Source: Vigna angularis
Taxonomy: Eukaryota; Streptophyta; Magnoliopsida; Fabales; Fabaceae
Direction of reading: 5' to 3'
DNA length: 64,000 nt
NCBI RefSeq assembly: GCF_016808095.1
Contig: NC_068972.1
Span: 4,849,001 to 4,913,000 of the forward strand
Each line of letters starts with the position of its first letter. Position 1 is the first letter of the stretch. Made by a program: the position numbers and the translations under genes. Under the pieces are notes generated by a model. That model did no database searches and was not told where the DNA came from. It worked only from the letters and a program-made list of their open reading frames with translations. This document shows, piece after piece, positions 15,687 through 28,659 of the stretch.

Positions 15687-16855
15687 ATGAAGCTGCTGGT
15701 TTTCTTATTTCTGATAACCCTCTTCATCTCTTGCACTACTTCAGCATCCACCAATAAACACCCCTTAGACCCTTTAACCCCATCTGAGTTCAAGTTGGTT
15801 AGAACCACAGTCCAAAAAACATACAAAGCTTCATCCCCCACACTAACCTTTCAATACATTGGCTTGGACGAGCCAGACAAAGCGTTAGTCCTATCATGGG
15901 AATCTTCAAAAGCCAAAACCAAAGCCGCGAAAGTACCACCTCGTCGTGCTTTAGTCATTGCCCGTTTCAAAAAACAAACCCTTGAGATCAGTGTTGACTT
16001 GTCGAAAGGGTCCATTGTCTCCACCAAAGTGTACAGTGGGCAAGGCTTCCCTATGATCACGTTTGATGAGCAAGACGCTGTTGTGGAGCTTCCTTTTAAG
16101 TATAAACCCTTCGTGGAGTCAGTGCAGAAAAGGGACCTTAATATATCCGATGTTGTGTGCTCAACAGCCTCGGTCGGTTGGTATGGAGAGATAAAGAGCA
16201 AACGGACACTGAAGCTGCAGTGCTTTTACACGAAAGGGTCTTCTAACTTGTTTGCAAGACCGTTGGAGGGTATTACAGTGGTTGCTGATCTTGATGAGAG
16301 AAAGATAGTTGAATATTTTGACAACTTTAATATTCCTGTGCCCAAGGCCGAGGACACTGAATACGTAGCTACAAAGCAAAAGCCACCATTTGGACCAACG
16401 TTGATGGGAGCAGCTTTTGTGCAACCAAACGGACCGGGATTCAAGATCGATGGCCATTCTATCAGGTTATAAGTTCATATGGTCGCATCTTTAGCACTGT
16501 CACTTTGATTTGAGGGTTTTTATTTGCATGGTTCTTTAAAGGGTTACAATCAACTTCTATTTTATCCTAGATTCAACTTACATCTTCAAAAGTTATTATT
16601 TTTTAATATATATCCAAGAAATTTAGTGCAATTTAAAAAAAAGCTATCTATTATTATTTATATTTTTATGAAGGGTTAATTTTATAGGTAAACTTGCACA
16701 TGAAATTTCTTAATTTTCTTATATTTTATTTTAATTAGATTTATAATAATTTGTTATTTTATTTTAATTAAATTTGTTATTATTTACTATTATTTATTTT
16801 CTTCTACCTAGAAATACAATGTATCAATAAGAGAAAAACACACATAAATAAATAA

Positions 16856-16926
<71 letters not shown>

Positions 16927-19900
16927 ATTTTATTTTATATTATCTTTTAAATTATTTGTATTCACAAAATTTAGAAAACTTTTGTAAAAATTAAGAGATT
17001 TTTTGTTGGTTTCAATTAGTGAGCCGGGTTGAGTTTGAAAAAAATGTAATTTTTTTTATGTGGGTTAGTTTTTAACCCGGCTCACTTAGAACTCGGCTTA
17101 CACGAGTTGAACTCGTGGTGAGCCGGGTTGACTCACCAACCGACCTAATATAATTTTTATTAGTTAGTATTTTTTTTAATATATTGTAGATGAGATAAAA
17201 AAAAGATGTTTGAAGAGAGAAAAATATTATAAATTTATCTATTGAAGACTATGATATTATACATGAACAAGTGATACAAAAATTATCAATATTAAAAACT
17301 TATTTGTTTGTCTTTTGTGCTTGTTTTTGGATTACGCTTGAATGATATGATTTTTTATTTTATTTTGAATTGTCTTTGAAGTTTAACATCATTTTAGAGT
17401 GAAATTTCTTTAGATTTGAATTTAAAAAAAATATATAATTTTTTTTATTTTAAAAAAAACTTATAATTAAGTGAGCTAGTGAATCAACTCGTTTAACCTA
17501 CCAACCTGTGGTGGATCGAGTCGGGTTCGAATTTTTTTCAGCTCACTAATAAATGAGTCAGGTTTGATTGACTTACTAAATAATCAACTATGATAAACTA
17601 AGTCGGATCGAACCGAGTTAATTATTTTCACAACTCTAGTTTCAATAGTGTATCTTGATAAAGATATTGTTGTATTTATCCAAGCGTCTTTTCTTCAAAG
17701 AAAATATTATTTGTACTTCAATTGAAACTCTTTCTGATCTTTTCTTTATTTACAATTTTTATTATTTTTTATAAAAATAGTTTCGTTTGATAAATATTCT
17801 TTAATTATCTTTTTTTTTTACAAAGTAATACACGGATCATTTTAAAATATGCAAGAAAATAATATCATTCTTCCTACTTCATATATTCCTAAGGTGCTAT
17901 GTTTTTTACAATCAGATTTTATGTTTTGAAAATGGAACTGACTAGTAGTGCACTAATTAATTCTCATTATTGTTCCGATAAAATCGATTTTAATAAAATA
18001 TAATGAAATTTAAACAATATATAAATACTATTAAAGAAATATAACACCATAACTTAATAGTACAAAAAATAACATGTTTTTAAAACATTAAAATTAAATA
18101 TATCATACTATTTAGATTTAAGGTTCAACAATATATAATAATATTTTTTAAAATAACAAGTTTTTTTTTTAAAAGAAAAAGATAAATACTTTTTACTTTT
18201 CCATTTTCAAGGAAGAGAAATCACAAATAGTATTTTAAAAATATTCTTTATAAAAATCGTCCGCATGCTAGATGAATATTTTTTATAGGTTTATAGCTTT
18301 ATAAAGATGAGGTTAATTAAAGTTTAAATACTGATAAATTTTGACATTTTCAATTAAATACGAGCAGTTGGGCAAACTGGAAGTTCCATGTGGGATATGA
18401 TGTTCGAGCTGGGCCAATGATCTCCCTGGCATCGATTTATGATCTTCAACAGCAAAGGTATCGCCGAGTGTTATACAGAGGATATATATCAGAGTTCTTT
18501 GTGCCATATATGGACCCAACTGCAAATTGGTACTTCAAGACCTTTCTTGACAGTGGTGAATTCGGGTTTGGCCAATCCATGGTGTCACTTGAACCTTTGG
18601 CCGATTGCCCAGCCAATGCTGCATTTTTGGATGCATATTTTGCAGGAGAAGATGGTGTACCAGTCAAAATTTCTAATGCAATTTGTATCTTTGAGAGGTA
18701 TGCTGGGGATATCATGTGGCGTCACACAGAATCAGAACTCCACGATGAGGAGGTGGTACACCCTTATGTGTTTTAAATTTCTAAACTTTTGCTATTAAAA
18801 GTATTAGGTATTCATAAATTGGATCTTTGCAGATAAGGGAGGTTAGGCTTGATGCGAGCCTGGTGGTGAGAACTGTCTCAACTGTGGGCAACTATGATTA
18901 TATCATAGATTGGGAGTTCAAGCCAAGTGGTTCCATAAAAATGGGGGTATGTATGATATACATTCATTTTCAATGTGAATTTCTCATCTTATCCAATGAG
19001 TAGTACATGTATAAACTCTTTAAACAATTAGTAGATGCACTAAGTAAATACAATGTGTGAATATTTGATGTTTTCTGATGCTAACAGATTCTGTGCTTGT
19101 GCGTGGCAGGTTGGTCTGACAGGAATTTTGGGTATCAAAGGAACATCATACACCCATGTGGATCAAATTAAGGAGAATGTGTTTGGCACATTGCTGTCAG
19201 ACAACACGATTGGTGTGCACCATGATCATTATATCACATATCACCTTGATCTTGACATTGATGGGGAAGCAAACTCTTTTATGAAGACCAATTTGGAGAC
19301 CGTGACAGTAAGGGATGAGAGTTCACGAAGGAAAAGTTACTGGTCTGTGGTGCGTGAAATTGGTAAGACAGAGGCTGATGGTCGAATCAAAGTTGGTTTG
19401 AAGGCATCTGAACTAGCAATTGTAAATCCCAATAAGCAAACAAAGGCTGGAAACAAGATAGGGTACCGTTTGTTCCCAGGAACAGTGGCTCACCCACTTT
19501 TGCTCAGTGATGATTATCCACAAATAAGAGGTGGCTTCACCAATTATAATGTGTTTGTAACACCGTATAACAAGTCTGAGAAATGGGCAGGGGGGCTATA
19601 TGCTGATCAGAGCAGAGGAGAAGACACTTTAGCTGTTTGGAGTCTGAGGTATATACACTTTTTGAATAATTGAATTGAATGTGTATAATTATGAGTGTGA
19701 TTGTTATCGAATTGAGAATGTTATTGTAATGCAGGAATAGGAGCATTGAAAATAAGGATATAGTTCTGTGGCATACGGTGGGGATTCATCATGTGCCATG
19801 TCAGGAAGATTATCCTATTATGCCAACACTGAGTGGTGGATTTGAGATAAGGCCAACCAATTTCTTTGAGAGAAATCCGGTTCTTAAAGCCAAAACTCCA

Positions 19901-19939
19901 AAACCTATGCGTTTCCCCAAGTGCAACTCTCAACCCTAA
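15687..19939 (+). CDS. Copper amine oxidase (primary-amine oxidase), gene 1 of cluster
   Basis: Secreted copper/topaquinone amine oxidase; plant members deaminate putrescine and similar amines, releasing H2O2 in the apoplast. Exons, all with GT-AG borders: 15687-16465, 18368-18755, 18833-18946, 19110-19648 and 19735-19939, giving 674 aa, the usual family length. The N-terminus [20 protein letters not shown] is a signal peptide, followed by the family start [11 protein letters not shown]. The catalytic base is Asp about 321 ([10 protein letters not shown]); the topaquinone precursor Tyr is about 410 in TVGNYDY; copper ligands are His about 465 and 467 (HHDHY) and 626 ([10 protein letters not shown]). 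The first ATG of the frame was used. Intron 1 is 1.9 kb and carries an (AT)n tract and a hAT-like MITE. The C-terminus has a basic tail after FFERNPVL. No defect is seen. Confidence 0.95.
16859..16921. repeat. (AT)n microsatellite in CuAO 1 intron 1
   Basis: About 60 bp of alternating AT following a short AAATA repeat, within intron 1 of CuAO gene 1. Confidence 0.95.
17009..17646 (-). mobile_element. hAT-like MITE in CuAO 1 intron 1, with 8-bp target duplication
   Basis: The element occupies 17017-17638 (622 bp) and is flanked by GTTTCAAT at 17009-17016 and 17639-17646, a perfect 8-bp duplication typical of the hAT superfamily. Its ends are TAGTGAGCCGGG and, on the other strand, TAGAGTTGTGAAAA. 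Subterminal regions contain repeated GAGCCGGGTT/AACCCGGCTC words in both orientations. There is no transposase. Related copies are at 45685 (opposite orientation), about 32440-33020 and about 7890-8480. Confidence 0.85.
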
Positions 19940-20984
19940 GATATTTTTCTCTAGTCTTGTATTTTGTGGTGCTGAAGGCCCCACACAAGGGTTGAGTTCT
20001 GCCATCAACATCCATGATGCGCTTTTTCAAATAAAATAAATGGAGTCCTTGCCGTATTCCACCTTTTGCCTTGGGGTTAAAAAGCAATTGCCACCCATCG
20101 GAGGGAAGTGGACAAAAATAAAAATAAATAATAGATTATATAAGTAATGAAAATAAATAAATAACAACGGTGAAAGAAAATGTTACTCATTTATATACAT
20201 ATCATAAATATGATGGAGGTGAAAAAACCAAAGTTTGTTATAATTAAGAAGAAATGGCTGAGAACACTAAAATCTCTCCCTAAATTATAGCAATTACTTA
20301 TTTTTGAAAGATAATATTATTATTATTATTATTTTGTTTTCAATGTTAATTTAAAATCTATTTCAAACTTTTAAAATTGAAATTTGGAGGTATTTGATAA
20401 TTTTAACATAAATTACTATTCTTTTCATACTAAATTCAAACTTATACATGTACACCTGTTTTAGAGTACATTTTGCATGCATCGTTTCTCATATTTTAAA
20501 AAACTTCGATTTTAATCTGAAAAACATGTAATGTTCTAAAACATGATTTAAAAAATAAATAAAGTTGAAGTGACGTTTTGAATACAATTTCAACTTAAAA
20601 GAATAATTGAGATTGTGTTTTAATACACACTTTCAAATCTTAAAAAATAAATATTAAAATCATATTTTACATCATGACCTTTATTATTTAAAAAAAAAAT
20701 TGGCATATTTTAATACACGATTTAAAAACAGGTTTAAATAATAAGAAATTCAAAGATTCAACATATTTTTAAGTTGGTTGAATAGGTTGGGTGACAAATC
20801 ATGTCATTTTTTGTAAGCAATACACTGATATTCTTACTTTAATTTAAATAAAATTCATTATATCTGGTGATTTTATCAGTTCATACTAAATTTTTACAAG
20901 TTTTTACCCTAATAGATAATTCTTATAAGTACTCGCATTTTTATAATTTCTTATTTATATTTCATCTCTTTTTAAAATTAATTT
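19940..20984. other. 3' flank of CuAO 1 and AT-rich intergenic DNA
   Basis: The first ~150 bp are probably 3' UTR, with AATAAAATAAAT at about 20030 as a plausible polyadenylation region. The remainder is AT-rich with no gene or complete element recognised. Confidence 0.4.
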
Positions 20985-22425
20985 AATTATTATTACTCTA
21001 TTGAAAGCATTTTTTATATTTTAAACAGTTCTAAAATATTTAATAAGGTGTGTTAAATATTCCAAAGTATACACATTGCTTTTTGCAAGACTCTAAATGT
21101 AAATACTTGTTTTATTTAAATACTTCTCCATATAATAAATGAATAAGATAAATAGGAAAATTGAACTATTATTCAATTAACATAACTATTTGTTGTAAGT
21201 AGAAAGATATATAACCAAATAAATAAATAAATAATGTATTAAAGTGACAAGCTCTATCTTTTGCTAGAACCATATATCTAATCAGATAGGTTGAACTTTT
21301 TAAATTTAACTAATTAAAATTTCAGATGGCTTGTTAATTATATAAGTTCTATCCTACTTGAGAAAGATTCTATCTACTGAAAATCATGCGCAATTTCATA
21401 GAAAACAAAATCAATTATTTTGTATAGAAAATATTAAATATTTAATTATTTGATTAATTTAATTTAGTTGTTGAATAGAATAACTTTATTTAGAATTTTA
21501 TACTTTTGAACTTCTAAGACATACATATGTAGGATAAGAACATTATTATTGTTCAAGTGAAATTATGAATTTTTAATCAAAGTTTCTAAATGATTAAAAA
21601 TGTCTAAGGTGCATTAAAAGTGACCCAGTATAATCACTTGTACGACACTTCCTGTAAGTAAATATTTTTATTTTTAATAAATAAAAAGAAAATTAGGAAA
21701 ATGTTAAATTATTATTTAATTCATATAAATATGTATTAGGGAGAATATAATTGAAAATGGAAATAAATAAATCATTGAAGTGAATAGTGCTCTTCACTTG
21801 CATTGTCCTTGATCAGGCAGTAGATGTTTTTATGCTAACAAAATATAAAATTCTAATTATATCAGTGACATTTTATTTTCACCCTATCACTTAATGTGTT
21901 ATGTAAAAAATAATATAAAAATTATTTAATAATGATACTCTATTTTTTTAGCCATAGTTTTCTGAAAGGTCAAATGCGTGTCCTTATTTAGAAAAGTAAT
22001 ATATATTCTCAAAATATACCAATTAAATTGCTATTAATATTTTTAAAAGGTTCTTACTAAGCACATTGATTAAGAAGTTAATACCTTTACTTGTTTTTTA
22101 AAACCACGCAGAAGCTGCATTGAAGACTACGGCGACTTTATTCAATAAAAAAAAAATCCAAATTTTTATTTCTTAATAGTACTTAAGACTCTAGTTAGTA
22201 TTTTCAATCATTAATTTATTCAATTAATGCGTATAAACAATTTTAACAACCATTTGAGGGTCTAAACTGTCCATGAATTTCAACAACATAAGAGTATGCA
22301 CAACATTCTCGCCAAAATGGCTTTGTGTGCCAAATTTTCTAACCATGTTTTGTCAGACTTTCAGGCATTCTTAGTCAACACTGTGTCTCATGACATTACA
22401 ACAAAACTCAACTGTGAGAAGTATA
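20985..22425 (+). repeat. Upstream copy of ~1.45-kb direct duplication (zinc-finger locus)
   Basis: From TTATTATTACTCTATTGAAA onward this region is collinear with 25558-27080. Shared blocks include TCTAAAATATTTAATAAG, GCAAGACTCTAAATG, AAAGATAAATAGGAAAAT-type, ATTATATAAGTTCTATCCTA and AAACCACGCAGAAGCTGCATTG versus AAACCACACTAGAGCTGCATTG. Many indels and substitutions make it an old duplication. It ends in the 5' part of a zinc-finger coding sequence. Confidence 0.8.
22274..22425 (+). pseudogene. Truncated C2H2 zinc-finger pseudogene (copy of 26.9 kb gene)
   Basis: Clearly homologous to the first ~50 codons of the gene at 26903: the ATGAATTTCAACAA start, CACCAAAATGGC-like, AACCATGTTT and GACTTTCAGGCATTC words align. 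An internal deletion removes codons after the start and shifts the frame. In the finger the second Cys is Phe (CAKF) and the first His is Asn, so zinc binding would be lost. Homology stops at CTGTGAGAAG, where a short (AT)n run begins; the remaining three quarters of the gene, including the EAR motif, is absent. Confidence 0.85.
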
Positions 22426-22699
22426 TATATATATATCAAAACTCAACCACCACCCTCACCGTGCTGGAGCCAGTAGAACGGGATGAGGAGTAAGGGGACT
22501 ATGCTCTTGGAGAAGATGAATATGCCCACGCAACGGAGTAGAGGTCACGTATCTGATGGAGTGGAGAAGGAATTGTGAAATTAGGTTTTATAAGTTTTAT
22601 TAAATTTTTAATCTAAGGGTAAAATGGGATATAAAAGTTTATGGGAATTCGGGAACAAAAAACCGTGGTGCAGGAAGTAGCCGCCCAAACTTTTAGTGT

Positions 22700-23580
22700 G
22701 GCCCGTTTGCGCTGATGTCTCTACGTTTCATCCTTGCACCTCCAAACTCTGCATTTTCAAAAATTATATTTTTAACCTTTTAACATTTCATTCTATATTT
22801 TTAACCTTTTAACATTTCATTCTATATCTCTGACCTTTTCAAAACTTTCAACTTTAACTAATAAATATTTTTCCATTTATTTCTTTCTCTTATTAAAAAC
22901 ACTCTTCACCGTCTTAATAATAATTTAATTTAATTTAAAATTTAAATATTATTAATATAATTTTATATTTTAATAATTATTAAAATATGATTTATATTAT
23001 AATAATAGTTATATTAAAAACATAAAAATAAAATAATAAAAATAATATTAATAATAATAATAAATAATAATAATAATAAATTTGATTTAATATATTCAAA
23101 TATATTAAATTATATTAAAATAAATAAAATATTTATTAAATTTTAAATAAAAACCAAATTTTAAAAACATGTTTAAAATCCGCAAAATATGTTAACACTT
23201 TTGCTTTTTATTTAAAATTTAATAAATATTGAATTTAAATAAAAATTATAATATTATTTATTATATTTATATTTTAATAATTATTAAAATATAATTTATA
23301 TTTTTATAATAGTTTTATTAAAAATATAAAATAATAATAATTAAAATAAAAATAATATATTTAAATATATTAAATTAAAATATTAAATTAAAATATTAAA
23401 TTAAAATATTAAATTAAATTTAATAATTATTTAATTTAATTTAATATTTTAATTTAAAAGTGTAAGATAATGATAAGGATGAGAGGTTAAAAGGTTAAAA
23501 ATAGAATTTTTGGAGATGTAAGATGAGATGTTGGAAGTGTAGGATGAAACACTTTTCTGTGTGGGGCAAGCCAAGACCAG
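22700..23580. mobile_element. Probable non-autonomous element with imperfect inverted ends
   Basis: The left side reads GTTTCATCCTTGCACCTCCA followed by repeated TTTTTAACCTTTTAACATTTC. The right side on the opposite strand reads GTTTCATCCTACACTTCCA, then ATCTCCAAAAATTCTATTTT and TTAACCTTTTAACCTCTC. These form inverted arms of about 100 bp around a core of almost pure A/T with TTAAAATATTAAA repeats. No coding is present. Exact ends and target duplication were not resolved. Confidence 0.6.
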
Positions 23581-23872
23581 TATGCAGGCTAATGTATTAG
23601 TTCAATTATTTTTTATGTTGAATTTGTGGTCTTAATATTTATGTTATAATGGATGTGACAAATTTTATACACAGAAGACCACTTATTTAAGACGACACAT
23701 TTTGAAGGTGAGTTTTCTTTTTGGTCATGTACTAATAATTGTTAATGTGGTAACTTTGATAAGTTGCTTTGCTTTGCGTATGTAGAGAGTTATTAGTTGT
23801 TTTAGAGAGATGTTTTAAGGTTAGTTCAAAAAGGGATTGTCCGACTGTCTTTCTGAGGTGTTATGGGTAACG

Positions 23873-23875
<3 letters not shown>

Positions 23876-23911
<36 letters not shown>
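23876..23911. repeat. (AT)n microsatellite
   Basis: Short alternating AT tract followed by a poly-T run. Confidence 0.9.
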
Positions 23912-23919
<8 letters not shown>

Positions 23920-24377
23920 TTTCGCATTCATTTTTTTTTACTTATACCTTCAAGTTACTATTTTATTTAAATGTAACTGATTTTTTAAATTTAATCATTT
24001 TTTAAATTTAACTAATTTTCAAAAACTATATATGATTAAATTATTAAAATTATTTTTATTTATTTTTATGATTACAACTTTATTATTTTCACAAATATAA
24101 ATAAAGAGATATTTCTTTTTTATATACAATTTTTATTCCATTTAATTCTTTATAATTTGATTATTAATTACTTTTAAAAAATATAATTATTAACTAATCG
24201 TTAGTTTGAAATGTTTTATATAAAATTTTCATAAATTTTTTATTTTTTTTATTTTTTTTATTATATTTATAATTTCTACTACTAACTTTAAATTATTTTT
24301 TATTATTTTCATTGTTTTTCTCTTATATATTAATTCAATTAATTTATAATAAAATACAAATATAATTAAAAAATACG

Positions 24378-24382
<5 letters not shown>

Positions 24383-24413
<31 letters not shown>
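24383..24413. repeat. (AT)n microsatellite
   Basis: About 30 bp of alternating AT. Confidence 0.9.
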
Positions 24414-24416
<3 letters not shown>

Positions 24417-25557
24417 GCTCACTTTGATGATTGAGCTAGCATATGACATGGTAATGTATCTACCGAGTGGCCAAATTCATATTACACATGAAAGTTGAAT
24501 AATAAAGAAAACTTTTTAGAATAATGAAAAATTGACTTTAAAGTGTATCAGAATGCACTTTTTTTTATCAATAGTAAATAATTTTACATTATAATAAGAT
24601 ATTTAAGGCATTTCAACCTTTTTATTGTTTATATATACAAAACACATACCCAATTATAAACAGTGAACTACTGTTATGTTCGCCTATAACAAAATTATGT
24701 AGCATCAATCCATGTATAATCTTCAATGTAGCTAAGCAGGAGAGAATTTAAAAGGTAAATAAGATAAATGGTATTGATTTATCATAAACTATAATCTGAG
24801 TGAGTAAATTTTGATATTTTCAAAATTTAAAGACAACAGTAACAATTCTTTTATTCATATATAGATATTTAAATTTTTTTAAAAATATTAAATTCACTCA
24901 ATTCATCTATTGAATATGTTAACATTTAATTAATAATACACTTTAAATATTTATACTAATTACATAATAATCACCGTTTTCCATCATCTTTATCTTTTTT
25001 TTATATTTATTAAATGAAAAAGTTGTTATATTATAAAAATATTGTATTTACTTTTAATTTAATATTTTCTATATAAAACTATTGAATATTTTGTATAAGG
25101 TGACATTTACTTTTTTATTTTAAGTCGAGTTAGACCATTACCAGGGATGTAAATATGTTAAATAACTCTGTCTGCATTTATTAATTTACTTGTTAAACCA
25201 AATATTGAGTAGGTCAAGCCTATAAGTATTGATAAATATTTAAAATAGCTTGATACTTCATTAATTGTTTTTTTTTTTGCAGCATATTCGCCACATAAAT
25301 TCAATTTAATACATTTAAAAATAATTTTTAAATAAGATAATTAAATACTACCTACAAGATTGCGTTACATACGTCAAATTTATCTAATTTAACGTACATT
25401 ATGCTTAACTTAATATAAAATATTGAACAGACTAGTTTAATAATGTAATATAAATTTAAAGAGTTATCCAAAGATATGACTTGATTTCCCTCATTTTTAT
25501 ATATTAAAATATTTTGACTGAAATATAGTATATTTCAATATGTATCATACAAACATT

Positions 25558-27080
25558 TATTATTACTCTATTAAATTAAAACATTTGTTTTAATTTTAAA
25601 TAGCTCTAAAATATTTAATAAGTTTTATTAAATATTATGTAGTATATACACGTATTACTTTTAGCAAGACTCTAAATGCAAAATACTTATTTTAATTTAA
25701 TGTTTTTTCATTTAATAAATAAAAAGATAAATAGGAAAATATTGAACTATTATTCAATTAATATAAACGTTTGTTGTTAGAGACTAGGAGTAGAAAGATA
25801 CATAACTAAACAAATAAACAATTTATTAAAGTGAAAAATGTTATCTAAGCAAACAATGAACTTTTTTAATATTAATTAATTAAAATTTCAAATGGCTTAT
25901 TAATTATATAAGTTCTATCCTACTTGAGAAAGATTCTTTGTGGTTAAAATTAGGCCTAATTTTATATAAAAAAAATCAATAATTTTATGTTGAAAATATT
26001 AATTAAAATAAATATATAATATTTTAAAAGTATAAGATTAATTAATATCTTTTTCATAAATTAAAGATAAATGTAAGAATTTTGTACAATTATTCAATTA
26101 ATGTTAATATTTTTGCGTAATGAGTTTTAACTGAAAAGACAAAAGAAATCGCAGTATGAACGTCAGCTAAATATTAAATATTAAATTATTGGATTAATTT
26201 AATTTAGTTATTCAATTGAATAATTTTATTATGAATTTTATGCTTTTGTAGTTCTTAAAATATACGTATATGAACATTATTATTGCTATATTGAAATTAT
26301 GAATATTTATTCAAAGTTTCTAAACAATTAATATTTAATAAGGTGCATTAAAAATTTCCTAGTATAATTACTTTTAGTGAGACACTTAGTGCAAGTACAT
26401 ATTATTATTTATTTCACTTAAATATGTGTTGTAGAGTGTATAATTGAAAATGGAAAAAAATAAATAAATAAATTATTGAAGTGATAACAGTGCACTCTTC
26501 ATACGCACTGTACCTGATAAGGCACACAAATTCTTTTATGCTAATAACATATAAAATTCTACTTATTATATATCCGTGACTTCTTTATTTTGACCCTATG
26601 TAATATATGATTAAAATATTATTATTATAATAATCTTTTTAAAAAGCTCTTATCAAGCACAATGATTAAGAAATTAATAACTTTAATGTTTTTCAAAACC
26701 ACACTAGAGCTGCATTGAAAACCATGGGACTGTATTCAATAAAACAAAACTTCCCATTTCTTTATTTCTTAATAATACTTAAGAGCTGCAGTTAGTATTT
26801 TCAATTATTAATTTATACAATTAATGCGAATGGAGAATTTGGCATATAAAAAAGACTGATTTGAGTGTCTAAAAATATTCATGTTATAGTTTCTGTTTGT
26901 CCATGAATTTCAACAAGATGAGCTTTGAGCCAGCTGGTTTGAACTATGGACATCGTCCTCACCAAAATGGCGTTGCATGCAAATTATGCAACCATGTTTC
27001 CCCAGACTTTCAAGCATTCATAGCCCACACAGAGTCTCATTTTTCTCAACAAAACTCTACTCTGAGAAGCCTTTATTCAC
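25558..27080 (+). repeat. Downstream copy of ~1.45-kb direct duplication
   Basis: Partner of 20985-22425 in the same orientation. It includes the promoter region and first part of the intact zinc-finger gene, so the duplication carried at least the promoter plus the N-terminal coding part. Confidence 0.8.
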
Positions 27081-27499
27081 CAAACCATGTCAACTCTCAA
27101 AGGGAAATCATTCCCAACCCTTTGCGACCCAATTTTCCTAGGCCAACCATGATGCAGGAAAAAAGAAACTTTAACAACACAGTTTTCCAGACATCACCGC
27201 TGCAACCTGTGTTCATGCCTAGACCGAGAACAAACTTATTTTCTCATGCTAGCCAACCCGTGATTGCTACTTCACAACCATTTCATGGTCCACCTTCAGC
27301 TATGTCATTTCACAGGAACAGTGTTAACAAAATGACATTGTTTCCTTCTCCGCTGATCCACCAAAGAGATATGAAGACTTCTTCAATTGATGGAACTAAG
27401 CCATATATCAACTTGCTGGATAAACCCATAAATAACAATGGATTTTTCAAGTGTGATATAATTAGTGGTAATTCATTGGACCTTTCGTTGAGACTTTAG
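26903..27499 (+). CDS. Single C2H2 zinc-finger protein with C-terminal EAR motif
   Basis: Intronless gene of 198 codons, probably a nuclear transcriptional repressor. One plant C2H2 finger lies near residues 27-47: ACKLCNHVSPDFQAF continuing to IAHTESH, i.e. C-x2-C-x12-H-x3-H, with FQAFIAH where many plant fingers have QALGGH. The middle is rich in Pro, Asn, Ser and Phe and looks disordered. The last residues, LDLSLRL, fit the LxLxL form of the EAR repression motif, which recruits TOPLESS-type co-repressors in characterised plant repressors. The ATG at 26903 is the first in frame; another Met five codons on is possible. The finger start and upstream region are duplicated at 20985-22425 as a dead copy. 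DNA target and process are not deducible. Confidence 0.85.
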   Translation: MNFNKMSFEPAGLNYGHRPHQNGVACKLCNHVSPDFQAFIAHTESHFSQQNSTLRSLYSPNHVNSQREIIPNPLRPNFPRPTMMQEKRNFNNTVFQTSPLQPVFMPRPRTNLFSHASQPVIATSQPFHGPPSAMSFHRNSVNKMTLFPSPLIHQRDMKTSSIDGTKPYINLLDKPINNNGFFKCDIISGNSLDLSLRL

Positions 27500-28659
27500 A
27501 GGTTTTAAGGATTCTTTTCTGTGCCATCTACCATGTTGGTGGAGATAAGAAATTTTTAGCTTAAAATAAGGTAGTTTTATTCAAGTTAATTAGTTCTGTC
27601 GTGTTGATTTTGTTTTAGCTTAAAGATGTTAAAGTTGTAGAGAATGAGGATTAGAAAAGATCGTATTGAATAAAAATGTCAATTTGAGATTTTATTAAAT
27701 GAAAGGAAAATATTTTTCTAATACCTTCACTTGGACCAGTTGATAATTCATTTCTAAGGGTATTATTTTCATTAAAAAAAAATTGAATTTATAAAATAGA
27801 GAAAGATTAGAAGATTAAATAATAGATGTAAAGTATCTGTAAAAAATTGTTGGGATGTTAAAATAATAGTACCAAATTATCATAAAATATCGTGTTCGAT
27901 ATTTAGATAATAATCTAAACTTTCAATTTTACTCAAAGTTTAACGTAAATTAAAGTTACAATCACAGTTAATGGATGTGATTACGTGAGTATAAACAATC
28001 CGCGTACGGATTTTTTTTATTCTGACTTTTTACTATTATTTTTTTTTTTTGCGTGAGATTTTTCTTTCCTCTCAATGAATCTTAATTTTCCCTATCTATA
28101 TTCGATGTTTAAAATTGTAATTATAGTGACAACTGAAATGTGATGACACAAAAATACGAGTTTAATTAGTTATAAAGTTTGAAATTCGTGAAGAATAAAA
28201 ATATCGAATAAGGTTTTTCATCATTGAACTTTTCATGTGAGATTTTGTCTTTTCTCTAATCAATCTTACGTTTTTTCATTTTAAAATTTTAATTATAATC
28301 ATAGTGATTTAACCGCACAAACAATACAAAAGTAAAATAAAAATACTGGTGTATTTGCGGCTCCACAATTTCCTATTTATCTTAAAATTAATGTTAGTCT
28401 CTTTAAAATAAATAATGAATTATAAATATGTTAGTTTGATTTTTATTTTTAACCATTTCATGTGTAATTTACCTTTTATCTTAGCAAATTAATTATGATT
28501 TCTTTTTCTAATGATGTAAATTATAAATCTTGTTTTGAGATCTTACACTATTTTTTTTGGTAGGTCTCTCCATACTGCACTAAAATCTCATCTAATGTTT
28601 TTTTAATATTGAATCATTATTTAATATTTTAGGCAAAATTGTTGTACACCATACAATAC
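27500..28659. other. 3' flank of zinc-finger gene and intergenic DNA
   Basis: Probable 3' UTR in the first ~200 bp. Beyond that, AT-rich DNA with repeated CGTGAGATTTTTCTTTCCTC / TGTGAGATTTTGTCTTTTCTC motifs near 28050 and 28240, suggesting a diverged local duplication. No gene is supported. Confidence 0.4.

Larger units (their letters stand above)
23581..25557. other. AT-rich intergenic DNA between the zinc-finger duplicates
   Basis: Contains (AT)n tracts at about 23876-23911 and 24383-24413. Nothing else is recognisable: no coding frame, no complete element. Confidence 0.4.
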
